Below are positions 44,539 through 58,500 of a DNA stretch of 64,000 bases, piece after piece. The translations under genes were made by a program, and so were the position numbers. Origin of the DNA: Myoxocephalus aenaeus (lineage: Eukaryota > Chordata > Actinopteri > Perciformes > Cottidae); NCBI GenBank assembly GCA_038501785.1, contig JBAMJR010000042.1, positions 109,501 through 173,500 of the forward strand, written 5' to 3'. The notes beneath the pieces are model-generated. The model was not told the origin of the DNA, made no database searches, and worked only from the letters and a program-made list of their open reading frames with translations. Numbering within the stretch: position 1 is the first letter of the stretch; every line of letters starts with the position of its first letter.

Positions 44539-46592
44539 GCAGCGGTCCATGCAGCCCCACTGTCATGCCAAGGCCCGGGTCACCTGACGGCCTTGCACCG
44601 AGCTGCCATGGTGGGGAACAGTGACACCGTGGCAGCTCTGATCCAGGGAGGCTGTGCTGTGGACCTGCAGGGCAGAGTGAGTGGTGGACACGCCGCCGCA
44701 CATGTCAGACGTGGTTCACACACCTGCATGAATGTTCATTGATACGTTCTCAATGTGCGTGGTTGATGAAATGGTAATGGTTTGTGATGGAACACTGTGT
44801 CCCCTGTGTGTTTGAGGACGGCAACACTGCGCTGCACGAGGTGGCTTGGCACGGATTCTCTCACTGTGTCAAACTGCTGGTCAACTCCGGAGCTGATGTA
44901 CACATCAGGAACAAGGTAGGAAACCAAAGATACAAGTATGAATCTGAAAATGAGCCTGATATGCCCCCTTTAAAGTGCATATTCTATAAATGCTTGCATC
45001 AGAATTGTACTGACAAGCACGGCTCTGTGGACCCAAAAGGCCTGCCAGATACCCAGTCCCATGATGTGGACTGTCTTGTCAAACTCTGAGACAGCATCAG
45101 CATCGCAGAGTTGTGGTGTAACACACGATCCTTCCTAACAATCCCCACAATGTTTACTCGGTAGTAACTGTCGCATGTTGCCTCAGGCGGGAAACACAGC
45201 CCTCCACCTGGCCTGTCAGAACGCACATGCTCAGACTGCTCGCCTCCTGCTGCTGGGAGGATCCACACCAGACACCAAGAACAATGTGAGTCCTCAGGCA
45301 TCCCACAATGCACTGTGCTCTCCTCAGAGATTAAAGAAGTAGGAGACCCTTCACTTTGACAACGCTCTCGGTGCATCACTGATGATGGTGTCGTGATAAA
45401 CTGAAGTAAAATCACTGAGAGCTGTGTTTCGGTTCCAGATGGGTGACAGCTGTTTGCATGTGGCTGCTCGCTACAACAACCTGACCCTGGTAAAGATCCT
45501 GCAGGGTTCTCTGTGCTCCGTGACGGAGAGGAACCAGGTACAATATGTCAGTGTTATCACAATTATAATGCAACACATCTTTTAGCCCGTGCGACTGAAA
45601 CTATTGAGAAAATCTTTCCCACTTTTGCAACGCCAGAGAAACTCATCCATGTCAGTGAAACCACATGAGATTCCATGTTTGGTTTTGCCTGTGATTGTTA
45701 AAGGCATAGATACCATTATGTTTTATACAGGACACATAAGGTACCACTTCATTTCAATTTCCTATGAAAATGTGTTCATTTGGTTGTAATTATAGAGAAA
45801 AGAGAGACAAAGTTCTGAGACAGTTATTTGAAAACTAGTGGGACAAAATTCAGATCTTTTTCTTCAGTGAAAGTATCAATACTCAAAATACTCCGTACAG
45901 AAGAACAGAAGTATTACCAGACAATTTTAACAAAAGTCAAATCAGAGTGTTTTAAGAGATGATTCCATGTTTTAAGAAATACATACTTCTATGAATGTAG
46001 TGCACTGAAAAGTACTTTATTTCCGTCTGAAACCTCGTGGAGCAGACGTACAAGAGTTGTACAAGGTGTCTGGAGTAAATGTATATTTACTTTTCACTAC
46101 TGTATTTAGATTTGAGCTTGGCTAGCTATCCTTGTAAGAACTCCCCCAAACCCAAATAAATATTAACCCATTGTTGATTTATTATAGGAAACTTGTTATT
46201 AGTTTCATTATCATTTATTAATTGTTGACTTGTATGCTTGCTTCTCGACAAATTACACATTGTTACCTACTGTGAACAAACACACATCATATACTACACT
46301 GTGAAGGCCTGTGTGTGTGTGTGCCCCCAGGCCGGAGACACAGCGCTCCATGTGGCCGCGGCTCTGAACCACAAGAAGACCGTTCGGCTTTTATTGGAGG
46401 CGGGGACTGATGGGACCATCAGAAACAATGCAAGTTCCATCTACCAGCTGAATGCAACACATTCACAATGTTCCTGATATCACAAGATATCTATTTGTTT
46501 ATGTTCTCTTCCAGGCAGGTAAAACCGCCCTTGACAAGGCCAGAGATAACAACCACAAAGACATGGCCCATCTCCTGGCCAGAGCTCCACAG
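44539..46592 (+). CDS. ankrd6: ankrd6 ankyrin-repeat exons
   Basis: Six phase-0 exons, four of exactly 99 bp (one 33-residue repeat each): LTALHRAAMVGNSDTVAALI, DGNTALHEVAWHGFSHCVKL, AGNTALHLACQNAHAQTARL, MGDSCLHVAARYNNLTLVKI, AGDTALHVAAALNHKKTVRL and AGKTALDKARDNNHKDMAHL. One repeat per exon and the repeat order match vertebrate diversin. The exon ending at 46429 uses a GC donor (GCAAGT). The ankyrin domain of diversin is needed for membrane or centrosomal recruitment in polarity signalling (family knowledge). Confidence 0.92.
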
Positions 46593-49500
46593 GTTTGTAT
46601 AAACTGAACTGAGATTTGATGACTTCATATTCTTGTGTCCAATAGATACATTTACTTTAAAACCAAACATCAGGGTGTTCAGTCTCAAGAATGTCAACTG
46701 TAGACATGTTTTACTTACTTTTACTATATAACTATCACAGTTTTAACCTTTTTTACCACAGCCAATTTAATGGCGAAATTGCGAATGGTTTTCATTCAAC
46801 TAAATACTGACTCCTCAACCCCAAGATTTATTTGAACAATTTAAAAAGCTATAATATACAGAAAACCCTTGTGAAAATAGATAACGTTAATATATGTGTT
46901 AGTGGTATATTAGTTTATGATAGTACACAGAAAAGAAAAATTTAAAGTTGTTTTTTCTTATCGTAACTATATCAAATAGCAATAGCAAACATATTTTCTA
47001 AGTGTATTGTCACAGTTGCAATACATACTCAAATGTAGCCAATAACGTAACCATAGCAGGCTGTACTTGTCCTCAGGTACATCGCTTCATGCGAGGAAGA
47101 ACAATAAGGAAACAAAGAGAAAGACTGACAGCTGAGTGCAGGACCCAGTCGGTCACCAGAGTAGAATCTCTTCCAAACAAAGTAAGAAAATATCATTCAA
47201 ACACATTCTCTATTGTCAGGCCTGGACTAAAAATGAGGACCCAGATGCAGAGGATATACGTACAAGCGCACTTTGTTTTCTGATCCTCTTTGAAGAGTGA
47301 AAAAAAAAACATTGGGCTATGAAAAAAAAAAAAATACTCTTACTAAGTCCTGGCATAAATTGCTCGCGGACGATAACCCTCCTAATGAGAAAATACTCCA
47401 ATAACGGGAGGGACACAACCACTAGAAACAAGGAAAATCCTAAAACATAAATCGAAGCTAGACTAGAAAACTTTAACAAACGCAAAATCACTCTCAAAGG
47501 AGGAAACAGAAAACAACGTACGTGGCGAAGCGCAAAAAACTTTTGGAAAATTCAACTAGGACTGTGGATACGGGCTTAGGTGCACGGACAAGGACGAAAC
47601 ACTTTGGCACAAGACAAAGGGGAGACGCAGACTATAAGCACATGAGGGTAATGGGGAACAGGTGGAAACAATCAGACGGTGACACATGAGGAAGGGCAAG
47701 TGACCTGAAACAAGAGGAGTTAGGCTTCAAAATAAAACAGGAAGTTACGAGACCAAACCCCAAGACAAGACAAACCTCACCGCGGTGTGACAGTACCCCC
47801 CTCTAGGGCAGACTCCTGACGGCCCAGGCTGGTCAGGGTGGTCCCTGTGGAAGTCTGTGATGTGTGGGGTCGACAACGTAGCGAGACGGGACCCACTGCC
47901 TCTCCTCAGGACCATATCCTACCCAGTCCACCAAATACTGTTTACCTCGGCCCCGGTTGCGAACCGCCAGCAACTGCTTGACCTTGTACACCGGACCGCC
48001 TTCTATCACTTCTGGGCGGGGCGGCGGCGGGGCGGCGGCGGGGCGGCGGCGGGGCAGCGGCTGGGACCATCGGACTCTCCTTGGCGGGCTTGACCCGGCT
48101 TACGTGGAAGGTGGGGTGAACACGGAGGGATCGGGGCAGGGGAAGGCGAACTGCTGCAGGGCCAATGAGCTTGGTGATGGGAAACGGACCCACGAACCGC
48201 GGTGCCAGCTTTTTGGAAGGGACTTTAAGGTGTAGATCCCTGGCGGAGAGCCACACTCTGTCCTGGCGGGTCGTCTCTTGCGGTCCGCAGTTTTCTTGAC
48301 TTGGTCCCCTTGGCGAATCAATACCTGCGTGGCGGCTGCCCAGATGCGGTGGCAGCGGTGAACCATGGCATGGGCGGAGGGTACAGACACCTCCGGCTCG
48401 TTGTCTGCGAAAACAGGGGGCTGGCAACCAAACACACACTTGAACGGCGACATACCTGTGGCCGAGGTGGGCAGTAGGTTGTGGGCATACTCGACCCAGA
48501 CCAGGTGTTTGCTCCATGTCGAGGGATTCTGAGATACCAGACACCGGAGGCCAGTTTCCAGTTGCTGGTTAAGACGTTCGGTCTGGCCGTTGGCCTCTGG
48601 GTGATAACCCGAGGTCAGGCTGGCCTTAGCTCCGATGAGCCGGAAGAACTCCTTCCAGGCCCGGGAAACGAACTGGGGACCCCGGTCTGAGACAATGTCT
48701 TTGGGAAATCCGTGAACCTTAAAAATATTGATCATGATCTCCGCCGTTTCTTTGGCGGAGGGCAGAGCGATGAATCTAGCCATCTTGGAAAATCTGTCCA
48801 CCACTGTGAGGACAGTGGTGTTACCTTGAGAGACCGGAAGCCCCGTGACGTAGTCCACTGAGATGTCGGACCACGGTCTGGAGGGGATGGGAAGTGGCTG
48901 CAAGAGACCCATGCGTGACCCGGAGGACGTCTTGTTTCGAGCGCAGACCGAACATGCCTCTACGTACTCCCGGACCTCCGGCTCCATGGAGGGCCACCAG
49001 AACCTCCGGGAGATGCGAACATCGTTCTTCGAACTCCCGGATGGCAGGAAAGCAGTGAGGTGGGGGCGCAAATCAACCGGGACAAACGATTCTCTGGGCA
49101 CCCTCTAGGTGACAGAGCCTCACCATTAGCCTGGTTAACCTCATTTTCTATCTGCCAAGTCAGTGCTCCAACCACACAGGTACGTGGGAGGATCGTTTCT
49201 GGGTCCTTGGCAACAGGCTCGGGGTCGAAGAGACGAGACAGGGCGTCTGGCTTGACGTTTCGGGACCCCCCAGCCTGTATGAGAGAAAAGGAGAATCGGT
49301 TAAAAAATAAATAGCGCCCACCTGGCCTGGCGAGAATTGAGTCTTTTGGCTTTCTTGATGTATTCTAGATTCTTATAATCAGTCCAGACAATGAATGGAT
49401 GGTCAGCCCCCTCGAGCCAGTGCCTCCACTCCTCCAGTGAGAGTTTGACCGCAACTCCCGGTTACCAACGTCGTAGTTCCGCTCCGCCTTGGATAGCATC

Positions 49501-52500
49501 CACAAGGATGCACCTTACCATCCTGCTCTGACCGCTGGGAGAGGATGGCCCCGACCCCTTCGTTGGAGGCGTCCACCTCTACCACGAACTGTCATCGAGG
49601 GTCTGGCAGGGTGAGGATGGGGCCGAGGTAAAGCGGTGCTTGAGGATACGAAAAGCAGCATCAGCTTCTGGAAACCAGTGGAACTGCACCCGTGTGGAGG
49701 TAAGAGCATGGAGAGGAGCAGCTATTGCGCTAAAGCCTCTGATGAACGCCTGTAAAAGTTAGCAAACCCAAGGAACTGCTGAACCTTTTTGCGGCTATCA
49801 GGTGTAGGCCAATCGACCACAGCGCTAATTTTAGCCGGGTCCATCTGCACTCTTCCAGGGGCTACGATGAAGCCCAGGAAGGAGACAGTGTCGGCATGGA
49901 ATTCACTCTTTTCTGCTTTGACATAGAGTTTATTTTCTAGCAGTCTTTTCAATACCTGAGTTACATGGTCTTGGTGTGTATTCAGGTCAGGGGAATAGAT
50001 AAGTATGTCATCCAGATAACCATACACAAAATGGTCAGGAAAGTCTCTTAGCACATCATTTATCATGGCCTGGAACACGGCAGGAGCATTTGTGAGGCCA
50101 AAAGGCATGACTTTGTACTCAGTGCCTACTAGGTGTATTAAACCCGGTCTTCCACTAGTCACCTTCTCTTATCCGCACCAAGTGATGGGCGTTGCGAAGA
50201 TCCAACTTGGTGAAGATCTTGGCCTGTTGGAGCTGGTCAAACACAGATGACATAAGAGGAAGTGGGTAGCGGTTCTTTATGGTTATGTCATTGAGTGGGC
50301 TGTAGTCAATGCAAGGTCTTAGGGAGCCATCCTTCTTGCCCACAAAGAAGAAACCGGCTCCAGCTGGCGATGACGAGGGGCGAATCAGCCCCGCTTTCAG
50401 GGAGGTTTCAATGTACTCCCGCATGGCCCCCCTCTCTGGCCCAGAAACCGCGTACAGGCGGCTTTTGGGAATGGTTGAGCCTGGAATCAGCTCAATGGCA
50501 CAATCATAGGGTCGGTGTGGAGGGAGTGATAGGGCTTTGGCTTTGTTAAAAACCTCTTTGAGGTGGTGGCAGCAGGAAGGCACGGAGCTCAGGTCCGGGT
50601 ACTTGGGATCTGCAGCGGGATTAACAGAGATCAAATTAATGCCTGTGACTTCCTTCTCCCGCCCGGAGCGGATCAGACAGTCGCTCACACAGTCCCTTCC
50701 CCAGCCCAGGATCTCTCCTGTTCTCCAATTTATATGAAGATTGTGACGAGATAACCATGGCTGTCCCAAAATTAGAGTCTGTGAAGGTGACTTGAATACA
50801 TAGAAACAAATGTTCTCCTGGTGATTGTTAATGCACAGTTTGAGAGGTGCTGTGATATGTGTGATTGTGAAAAGTTCCTGTCCATTAAGGGCGTTAGCTC
50901 TGATGGGCTTAGTTAAAAGTTCCGTGTTAAGGCCCAGCTGTTCTGCTAGTTCCCAGTCCATCAAGCTTTCGTCAGCCCCCGAGTCTATGAGCGCCTTGAG
51001 TTCAGTGGTGGTGTGGTGCATTACCTGAACTGTCGTGAGAGTACGTGAGGTGATGCCTGAAGCGTTGAATTCACGCACCACGGCCCTCTTGGCAGTGCAG
51101 TTGGCGACGAGATGACCGGGTTCACCGCAGTAAAAGCAGCGACTCCTGTAGACGTCTGTCGCTCCTCGGGTGTTAGTCGGGCTCTCCCTAGCTGCATGGG
51201 CTCTCCCTCTGGAGGGGGACAACGACGCTGCTCTGGGGGTGATCGACGGGTGGTCGCCCATCCTGGTGCTTGAGTGTGTAGGGGTCTCTCCATCGTTGTG
51301 GGTCTCGTGAGGCGTTGGTGCCTGAGTTGGCGGGTTCGGTTGTCCGTCCGGATTGCGAGTGCGATGAGTGAGTCGAGATCTGTGGGTAGGTCCAAGGGGA
51401 CTAGAAGGTCTTGGATAGGAGCTGCCAGCCCCTTCAGAAACACGTCGTACAAGGCCGTAGTATTCCAGCCACTCTCCGCTGACAAAGAGCGGAAACGGAT
51501 GGCGTAGTCACATACGGAGTCCCTGTTTCAACCCGCTCAGCTCCCGAGCCTTTTCCCGGTCGGTCGTTACCGGGTCGAAAGTTTTCTGCAGCGCAGTTTC
51601 AAACTCTGCGAGGGATCTGCAATCTGGCGAATCCCGGGCCCACTCTGCCGAGGCCCATGCTTTGGCCCTTCCGGTAAGGTGGGAAATCATAAATGCAATC
51701 TTGGATCGGTCAGTGGGAAAAGCATGGAGGTTTAGTTCATATTGTATGGAGCAGTCTATGAGGAATGTTTTACATAACCCTAGTTCTCCAGAGAATCGCG
51801 CTGGTGGGGCTAACTTACATCCTGCCCCGACGACCGGCACAGTCAGGACGGGCCTCACGGGTGTATCAGCCACTACTACCGGAGGCTCGTGTGCTGTAGC
51901 CGTCTGCACCAGATGTTCGAGCAGGCCCTGAAGTTGTGACGAGAGAAGCCCCATCCGAGACGCCATGGCGGTCTGGAATTCCTCCTGACGGGAGAGCCGG
52001 TCTTCTTGGGTTTGCAGGGCTGCCGTGAGCTATTCTATCCCTGCTGGGTCCATACTGGCCAAAGTGTAATGTCAGGCCTGGACTAAAATGAGGACCCAGA
52101 TACAGAGGATATACGTACAAGCGCACTTTATTGTTTTCTGATCCTCTTTGAAGAGTGAAAAAAATCATTGGGCTATGAAAAAAATACTCCAATAACGGGA
52201 GGGACACAAAACCACTAGAAACAAGAAAAATCCTAAAACATAAAATGCTCCCAAAGGAGGGAAGAAAAACAGACTGCAGAAACACAAATCAAAGCTAGAC
52301 TAGAAAACTTTAACAAACACAAAATCACTCTCAAAGGAGGAAACAGAAAACAACTTAGGTGGCGAAGCGCAAAAAACTTTTGGAAAATTCAACTAGGACT
52401 GTGGATACGGGCTTAGGCGCACGGACAAGGACGAAACACTTTGGCACAAGTCAAAGGGGAGACGCAGACTATAAGCACATGAGGGTAATGGGGAACAGGC

Positions 52501-55500
52501 GGAAACAATCAGACGGTGACACATGAGGAAGGGCAAGTGACCTGAAACAAGAGGAGAGTTAGGCTTAAAAATAAAACAGGACGTTACGAGACCAAACCCC
52601 AAGACAAGACAAACCTCACTCTATACCTTGAGGAAGTCTCTTGAACTATTGGGATAAGTTCTACAATGTGTTAGTCACATTAAATGAATTCCTTAGATTA
52701 CAAAACGATACGTAGCATTTGATGTCATCGTTTCATTGACTGCAGTTTTCAATATGCTTTTGAGTTGAACTTCACCACGTACCTGGATCTGGTCTGTTTG
52801 CCCTGAGCAGGACAGCAGTTCTGTGGTGGAGGAGGACACGCCCAGCAGTGAGCAGATGGAGAGCAGAACCGCCCCCAAGGTGGGTCATCGTCACCACCAG
52901 CAGCAGCAGCAGCAGCAGAAGCAGCAGCAGTATTGCAACAAGAGCCCATACAGCCGCCGAAAGAAGAGCAGGGTCAAGGAGCAGGTGGGTCAACAACGGA
53001 CACGTCTGGCTTGTCCTGCTCATCAAGTCCACGGAGTCTTCATGTGTCATGGGGTTCACAGATGAAGAGAGTCAGATTTTACGGTTGCATGTCCTGTGCT
53101 CATCTTCACTTTTGTGCGTAGCTTCTCATGGCGTTTTTAGTAAGTAGTCTTAGTTTAACACTCCTGCGAGAGTGCAGAATGTTTATGTTTGGTGGTATAC
53201 ACGTCTCTTTAAACTCAACGGATAACAGTTAAAGCTCTGAGACATGCATTCTTCTGAAGTACAGCCACTGTTTCAAAAGGCCCAACACACACCAAAAGCG
53301 TCGTCGATCTGCTTTGACGCAATCATTCATTAATAATACTACTACTACTGTCAATTTCACTGGTTGATATGACATTCGGGCCGGCGGCAGGTCACATCAG
53401 CTGTTGGCTGGTTTGTAGGCTCTATGCAGGACGGTGTCACAACCAGGCGGCAACCTCCAGTTCTGACCACTGCGGAAGTACCTTAAATTTGCGTTATCTC
53501 TAATGTCCACCAGGGGGCGACTCCTCTGGTTGTATAGAAGTCTATGAGAAAGTGACTCTACTTCTTTATTCCCTCAGTAAACATTGTAAACATGAGTTTA
53601 TGTCTCAATCTCTAGTTTCAAGTCTTCTTCAATACAGCATGATGTTCATTTAGTAAATTATGGTCATATAGAGTCAAACAGACCATAAAGTAGGGGATGC
53701 TTTAAGGCGGGGCTACAAGGTGATTGACAGGTTGCTACCAGAGCCGTCTCTATGTCACTCCTCGTCAGTCCAGATATGGTCACTTCCTGTTCACTGGTTG
53801 CTCAAAGCCAAGATGACGACGGCCAAATCGCCGAACTTCAAGGCTTCAAAACATCAGTCCACAAACCAACGGGTAATGTCACCATGACTACGCCCACTTC
53901 TTATATACAGTCTTTTGTCTCCAGAAGAGGGACTGGCCTTCCATCTATCGGCTCATGTGACGCAAATTTCACATCATTAAGTCAAACTTTCATTCATATC
54001 ACATCAATAATAAAAAAAGAAAAGGTGTCAAGTGGTACCTGTAATATACAAAAAGTTTGCCTCAATAGCTTTTCTTCAAATACTGCTGTTTTTTTTGGTG
54101 TTGGCATTTTAAATTTGATGGCTGCAGTTCACCATAAGAGCATCAAACAAGGCTTGTTGTGTATCGCTTTCAGTGCGTTTGGGCCTTTTACTATTTACGA
54201 GCTAATTTCTTGGTGGTGATTTTTGAGAATCACTGCTTCCTCATTGCAAAACTTGTCATAATGTTTCATATGAAAACAAATGTGAGCGGTCTTTTAACAG
54301 AGCTAATGACCACAGTTGGCAATCTGTAACAGTCTGTTCACATTCACTTTGCAGGCTCTGAATGAAAATGATAAAAGAAAAGGCGAAAAAGACTTCCACC
54401 TTAAGAAGAATCTGCTCTGGGAAGACGGTGAAGACTTTGTTCAGAATGGAAAAACCTATCAGCTTTACACACTGTACCGCGACAAGGAGGGCAACATTAG
54501 ACAGGTTACTGATGATTAAAACATTGTTGTGATTATGATTTGAGCTTATATCAGAAGGATGTTGAGTTATGTTGGGCACGGCTGCTCTAGAAAATGAAAA
54601 AATTAATCCTCTCTGTGACTTGTGACCATTCTCCACAGGCACCGGCCAACGGATGCCTCTGTAAGCCCCTCCTCAAGAAGCTGGAGGGCCAGCTGAAGGT
54701 CACGCAGGAGGAGATGAGGCTGCACATCCTGAATGTGCAGGAGCAGGTCAACAGCAGACTGGGCCGAATGGACCACAGGAACAGACAGCAGGTCTGCTTC
54801 CACTGCCGCTGCTTACGGATCGGGGACGTCACACCTTCATCGGTGTCTTAACTGATGCTTCAGCTCATTTGGGTTTTTTAAAGTTTAAAAACATTATCAG
54901 TTTTTTTTTCAAAAATAACTGACGCTTAACCTTTTTGATAATTTGACTAGTCAAATGATACATACAAAGATTACAGGTATCTCTCAGCAAAAACTATTTT
55001 TATTTCAATTGAAATTGGACAAATGTCATACCAGAAAGATCCAAAATTGTTCCATAATTGCTTGGTTCCCTTATTTCTCTTCACTTTGGCTTGGGCAGAT
55101 TAAAGCATTGGACATCCTGAATCAGGAAAGAGCCGCAGCAGAGAGGAATTTCATGGTTTACAAGATGAAGCAGAGAGCTGCCCAGGAGAGAGAGGAAGCC
55201 CAGCTGACACAGGTATCACATGACGTTGGATGTCTTTCCATGCAGGGGACCATCGTATTTCATGTTTGCACGTGTGACTTCAGAACTGATCGTGAGATCG
55301 AAGGTCTATGTGGACAACTTGCTGGTCCTTGAATTCAGAATTGTCAGGTTCAATTCAGAGATCAGAAGATATGTCCCATCATGGTCGGCACCCCAAAGGA
55401 GACCGATCTGGAAATAACTAATAAATTAAGTAATTTAAATTTTATCGCACAATTCCAAGAATATAGTTTCAAGAAAAGAAGTCTTTTAAAATATTTTTTA

Positions 55501-58500
55501 CACATGTTTTTACAACCCCAATGGCAGTGAGAAATACCAGCTGTTACAAACTTTTTCTGTCATGCCCCACTTTGGAGGAAGAAAAATGTTCATGCCCCAC
55601 CGCCCCAACAAAAAGCGTAACCCGTTAACGGCGTAACTAAACATTTCCATGAAAGTAAAGCCATTTTGCCATGTATTTATTAATGACGCTTTATGTCTGT
55701 GTACTTTGTACTTTTGTACTATGTAAAGTTATCATGTTCATGGAGAGTGTTTGTCCTGAAACCACAAGGTAGCGGTTCATCCTGTTCTCCATAGTTTCAT
55801 GTTGAAGTGTCCTTGAGCAAGACCCTGAAGCCCCAGAGCTTCACAGCAATTACTAAGGATGGGTAAAATGCAGAGAATAATTTCCCCACGGTGGGATTAA
55901 TAAAGGATTATAAAAAGTAAAAGAATTATAAAAAAGATTATACATATTCACCTGGTTCTCAAACGCCCACAGTTTGAGAACCACTGCCTAACTGGAGGAA
56001 GGTTTGATGGATCTGCAGCTTGTTCCTCGTCCCCAGCAGGCAGCGGTGAGCCGTGAACTGAAGAGGTGGTACGTGTCCCAGTTGAAGGACAGAGACGTCC
56101 ACATCCCGGCCAAAGCCCGCTACTACAAACTCCTCCCCTCACAGTCTGTGGACCAGTCCGTGGCAGAGGCCGACCTGGAGTCCCTCCCACTGCTCTCCGT
56201 GGTGTCCGGAGACAGCAGCACCTCACTGGCTACCTACGTCAACGTCCTACCATGCAAATCCACCCACAGTCTGGGGGGCCCGGAGCAGGAGCAGATGGGG
56301 GGCCGGACATACTTTGAAATGAAAGTGGACAGGTCACCAGGTTTGTAAGCGTGTAGTGGTAGGAATCTAAAATTGTATTTACTTATATAAATTCAAGTCA
56401 CTGTGAGGATTATTTAACTGGTTCTGAACCAGTCTGTGTAGTCCTGGTCCTCTATAGACCTCCGTCAGTGAACAGAACATCACCGGATTGGATTCTGGTG
56501 AAACCGGATGACATCATGCAGGTTCACCCGAACCTCCTTCAGCTCAGACTCCAGCAGAGCTTCTCTGCTTCACAGAGACCACCGAAATCTACACAGAATT
56601 GAAGTTGCTTTAAGAGGGATTGCATCTTCGTTGGGGGCGACTACGGCTCAGTGGTGAGCAGGGTCGTCCTGCAATCAGTGGATCGGCGGCTCAATCCCCA
56701 GCTCCGCTTGCCCATGTCGATGTGTCCTTGGGCAAGACACTTCATCCCAAATGTCTCCCTAGCTGTGCCTACGGTGTATGAATGTGTGTATGAATGTTAA
56801 TTAGTCCTGATGGGCAGGTGGCACCTTAGCCCCTCCTATCAGTGTATGAATGGGTGAATGATGACGTAGATGTAGTGTGAAAGTGCTTTGAGTGGTCGGA
56901 AGACTAGAAAAGCGCTGTAGAGGTCCATTTATCTTTGTCAAAATCAACTGACATATCTCAGCTACTGAATGAAGGTGTGTCCTTTGTATCTCGTGGTCAT
57001 TTGCTTTGGAGATATACTCACTTTGCCTTTTGAACAGACTCAAAGCTCAGATTAATGTTGCTTAATATGGATGATTTGTTTTTCCTCCAACTCTCCACCT
57101 GTCTTCAGACGACTATGAGAACACAACCCTGTTTCCTATGCCTGCCAACCACACCTCTGTGGACCCCCTCTGGCAGCCTCCGGGAGTGCAGGACAGTTCC
57201 GTTGGAGCAGTGATGCCCCAGTGTGCGGCGGGCTTCTCAAGCAGCAGCAGCAGCAGCCAGTGCAGCATCAGCGCCCAGGGACCCAGACTGATACAACACC
57301 AGAAACAACACTGTGACAGGCCAGACAGGAAACACTTTGGAGAGCTGATGAGTGCATGCAGGCGTGTCGGGATTCACACTGAGGGCACCAGAACACTGGA
57401 GTTCTTCATTGACCGTCCCGCTGAGCCCACGTTCAGCCAGGAGAGGAACAATCAGCACGCCATGGAGGTGAGTGGACTGGTGGGTGGGATGAGGAACTGC
57501 CCACTGGTAGGGTTGGACTGGACCTGTCAATCAAGCGAACGTATTACAAACCGTGCTTTTCCTGAACCTGCCAACCACAGTAATAATAAAGTTGTGCTCA
57601 CCATTAAGCAGCTGGAGATGTCTCTAAAAACAACAAGAAACACCAATGAGAGATTATCAGGAACATTGCAGGTGTGTTCACTTTCAGTTAGATCTCAATC
57701 CTGCGATTTAGATAACCTGGATTAGGTGTGGACTTCTTTACTATCGCACAATCACGTTTCTTAACTTTATATACTTTGTTTTAGTGATTTCAGCAAAGAA
57801 CTTTGTGAATGCATTTTTCTTAGCTGATACACATGATGACAAGACACTGGGATATTTCATTTTGGAAAGAGAGTAGTTCAAGATCAATCTCATGCTGTAT
57901 GGCCTCCCAATCTTGATGCTAAACTAAACTAATTACCTCCTGACTCCAGCTCTGCACTGAGCTTCAGCATACAGACTGGGAGCAGGGGGAAACAATGAAA
58001 CTCTCCAAAATGGAAAAGAATAATTTACCAACATCTCTAAAGCTCCAACCTGCATGTCATTTAGAGTCTCAGGGGGATGAAGCCATCCCAGCAGACATCA
58101 GAGGGCTGAAATAGAGAAGGACAATCATCAAGGACACCTGCAGGTCAACCTGACCTGGACTGTGGAGAAATACCTCAATAATGTTCAATATTCCAAATTG
58201 TGGCTTCAGGGGCAGTTATCTCTTGCAATAGCAAAGGTTGCCCGATCAGTGAGCTCTGTGGTCTTTGCACCATAGACTGCATGACACCCACAGGTTTCTC
58301 TAAACTCATTTTGTGAGCCGTAAAGGTGTTGGTAGGTGTATTTTATTTACTTTGGAAATACCTAGACTAGGCGTTTCCCCCTGCTTTGAGACTTTATGCT
58401 AAAAAAAGACCAATCTGATTTCAAGCTGATCTGAAAAATGTGTGTGTTGTGGCCCTCCTGTCAGGTGACTCAGCATTTCTTTGACAAGGTGTCGACTCAG

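Larger units (their letters stand above)
47214..52618 (-). mobile_element. Ty3/gypsy LTR retrotransposon with chromodomain, antisense in ankrd6 intron
   Basis: Two similar LTRs (47214-47779 and 52070-52618) enclose gag-pol on the minus strand. CTCTAT lies directly outside both LTRs (47208-47213 and 52619-52624). The order gag, zinc knuckle, protease, RT, RNase H, integrase, chromodomain fits chromoviruses of the Metaviridae. Several frameshifts and a nonsense codon make it defective. The LTRs differ by several substitutions and by large indels, so it is not a very recent insertion. Confidence 0.92.

Noticed and set aside
53752..54219. 155-codon plus frame within the ankrd6 intron
   Set aside because: It overlaps an abundant interspersed repeat and lacks acceptor/donor support or similarity to diversin.
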